Shown here: piece by piece, positions 33,620 to 34,646 of the stretch
Numbering within the stretch: the first letter of the stretch is position 1
Layout of the letters: each line of letters opens with the position of its first letter
NCBI GenBank assembly: GCA_900752535.1
Contig: CAADVV010000055.1
Location: forward strand, 1 to 34,646
DNA: 34,646 bases
Direction of reading: 5' to 3'
Source of the DNA: Bacteroidales bacterium
GTDB lineage: Bacteria; Bacteroidota; Bacteroidia; Bacteroidales; Muribaculaceae
Program-made: the position numbers and the translations under genes
The notes under the pieces: generated by a model
Told to the model about the DNA's origin: nothing
The model's database searches: none
Seen by the model: the letters and a program-made list of their open reading frames with translations, nothing else

Positions 33620-34646
33620 ATGAAAACTACTAATTCCAAGGACTTGGTCAAAGTTAACCAAATCCTCCCGATTATGCAAGAGCATTTTGGACAAAGTATG
33701 AATCTGGCACGCATAAAGCTGATGTCTCTGCTCCTTCACGCGTTGTGTGTGGTGCAGACTGTCAGTCTTCATAAACTGGCCGGCGCTATGCCCACGGACG
33801 TAGACAGGGACTCCAGTCTCAGACGTCTTCAAAGGTTCTTCGCCAAGTATGTTCTTGACCTCGACATTATCGCCCGCATGATATTCTCGCTGCTGCCCGT
33901 CAAGACGGAACTTGTGTTGAGCATGGACCGTACCAACTGGAAGTTCGGGGAGTTCAACATTAACATACTGATGCTGGGCGTGACATACAAGGGGATTGCC
34001 TTTCCGTTGATTTTCAGCCTTCTCCCCAAACGTGGCAATTCCAACTGGGAGGAACGAAAGAAAATCATGGAGCGGTTCATCCGCCTTTTCGGATCTGACT
34101 GCATCGATTGTCTGGTGGCCGACAGGGAGTTCATCGGAAAGGAATGGATCGGATGGCTGAACGACAGACGCATCCGGTATTACATCCGTATCCGGCAGAA
34201 CTTCTGGATTGTCAAGCCTTCCACCGGTGAGCGGATACGTGCATGGTGGCTCTTCAATGACCTCAAGGTCGGACACGAGAAGTTTTACTATAAGCTCTTT
34301 CTCCACAAGGGAGAGTATGTCTATCTTGCGGGCAGTCGGATAAAAAACTCCGACGGTGTCCCGGAACTTCAGATCCTCATATGCTTCAACCGTCCCGAGG
34401 AGGCGGTCATCACCTATAGGAAACGCTGGGAGATCGAGACTGCCTTCAAGGCCATGAAATCCTCCGGCTTCAATATCGAGGATACCCACATGCGCGACAT
34501 GGAGCGCATCGCAAGACTTGTTGCTATGGTATGCATGGCTCTTGTATGGGCATATCTCGTTGGCGAACATAAGGATATGAATATTAAACCGATAAGAATC
34601 CTGAAACATGGAAGAAAGGCAAAGTCGTTTGTCAAGTATGGCTTGG
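33620..34646 (+). CDS. IS4-family DDE transposase, 3' end beyond window
   Basis: 342 codons are visible from the ATG (MKTTNSKDLVKVN), with no stop before the window ends. The DDE catalytic residues are Asp103 in LSMDRTNWKFG, Asp168 in VADREFIG and Glu273. Around the last lies the YREK signature of the IS4 family: Tyr266, Arg269, Glu273 and Lys280 in YRKRWEIETAFKAMK, with exact 2-3-6 spacing. The N-terminal part (about 1-95) is helical and binds DNA. Full-length relatives have about 380-450 residues, so little is missing. No frameshift is seen, so it may be active. Confidence 0.88.
   Translation, partial: MKTTNSKDLVKVNQILPIMQEHFGQSMNLARIKLMSLLLHALCVVQTVSLHKLAGAMPTDVDRDSSLRRLQRFFAKYVLDLDIIARMIFSLLPVKTELVLSMDRTNWKFGEFNINILMLGVTYKGIAFPLIFSLLPKRGNSNWEERKKIMERFIRLFGSDCIDCLVADREFIGKEWIGWLNDRRIRYYIRIRQNFWIVKPSTGERIRAWWLFNDLKVGHEKFYYKLFLHKGEYVYLAGSRIKNSDGVPELQILICFNRPEEAVITYRKRWEIETAFKAMKSSGFNIEDTHMRDMERIARLVAMVCMALVWAYLVGEHKDMNIKPIRILKHGRKAKSFVKYGL

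Larger units (their letters stand above)
33499..34646 (+). mobile_element. IS4-family insertion sequence, left part only
   Basis: It begins near 33499-33535, where coding character of the disrupted gene ends, and runs off the window. The left end is AT-rich noncoding sequence with a promoter. The right inverted repeat and target duplication are outside the window, so the exact left end cannot be fixed. Confidence 0.68.

Noticed and set aside
1..34646. CRISPR array, rRNA genes or riboswitch
   Set aside because: No regularly spaced repeats, no rRNA sequence and no recognisable riboswitch core were seen on reading the window.

Overview
The window comes from the chromosome of a Bacteroidales bacterium, most likely of the Muribaculaceae/Bacteroidaceae side of the order (inference). 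The evidence is the repeated Bacteroidetes promoter box TANNTTTG (most clearly TTTG-20-TAACTTTG before the tRNA), the near absence of Shine-Dalgarno sequences, a GH97 glucosidase, a DUF6377 regulator, secreted proteins ending in the compact 'YYxLxGxR...P...G' tail, and a mobile element carrying NBU-type mobilisation genes with RteA/RteB-type regulators.

Layout. (1) 1-6357, host core: a small membrane protein pair (holin-III-like plus an unknown), prmA overlapping an outer-membrane barrel-like protein, an acyl-CoA ligase on the minus strand, dapA, tRNA-Arg(UCU) with its promoter and terminator, and a secreted HSL-type esterase. (2) 6575-19627, a 13.05-kb integrated mobilisable element bounded by perfect 13-bp direct repeats (CCAAATCATTACC). 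Its left half is a classic NBU plan: tyrosine integrase, RhuM-like small protein, SF3-type helicase, an iteron-like inverted repeat, TOPRIM primase, oriT-like hairpins, MobC and relaxase. Its right half is a mosaic: a decapitated AraC gene fused to an aldo/keto reductase tail at a deletion scar, then an AraC gene diverging from a tightly overlapping operon (UlaG-like metallo-hydrolase, radical SAM A, radical SAM B), then rteA missing its 5' part, and an intact rteB. (3) 19820-33016, host: GH13 alpha-amylase with starch-binding modules, a tripartite efflux operon (TolC/EmrA/MFS) behind a short leader ORF, a DUF6377 membrane regulator, a GH97 alpha-glucosidase, rfbD and prfC. (4) 33103-34646: the C-terminal stump of a secreted Omp28-like protein, cut off by an IS4-family element whose transposase runs off the window.

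The best candidate for an undescribed system is the AraC / metallo-hydrolase / paired radical SAM cassette at 13413-16756. Its last stop codon sits directly against, and in frame with, the truncated rteA. It recalls the 'radical SAM mobile pair' families known only from mobile DNA, but here with a metallo-hydrolase and an AraC-type rather than a MarR-type regulator. The amylase and GH97 enzyme would act together on alpha-glucans; no SusC/SusD pair lies in the window.
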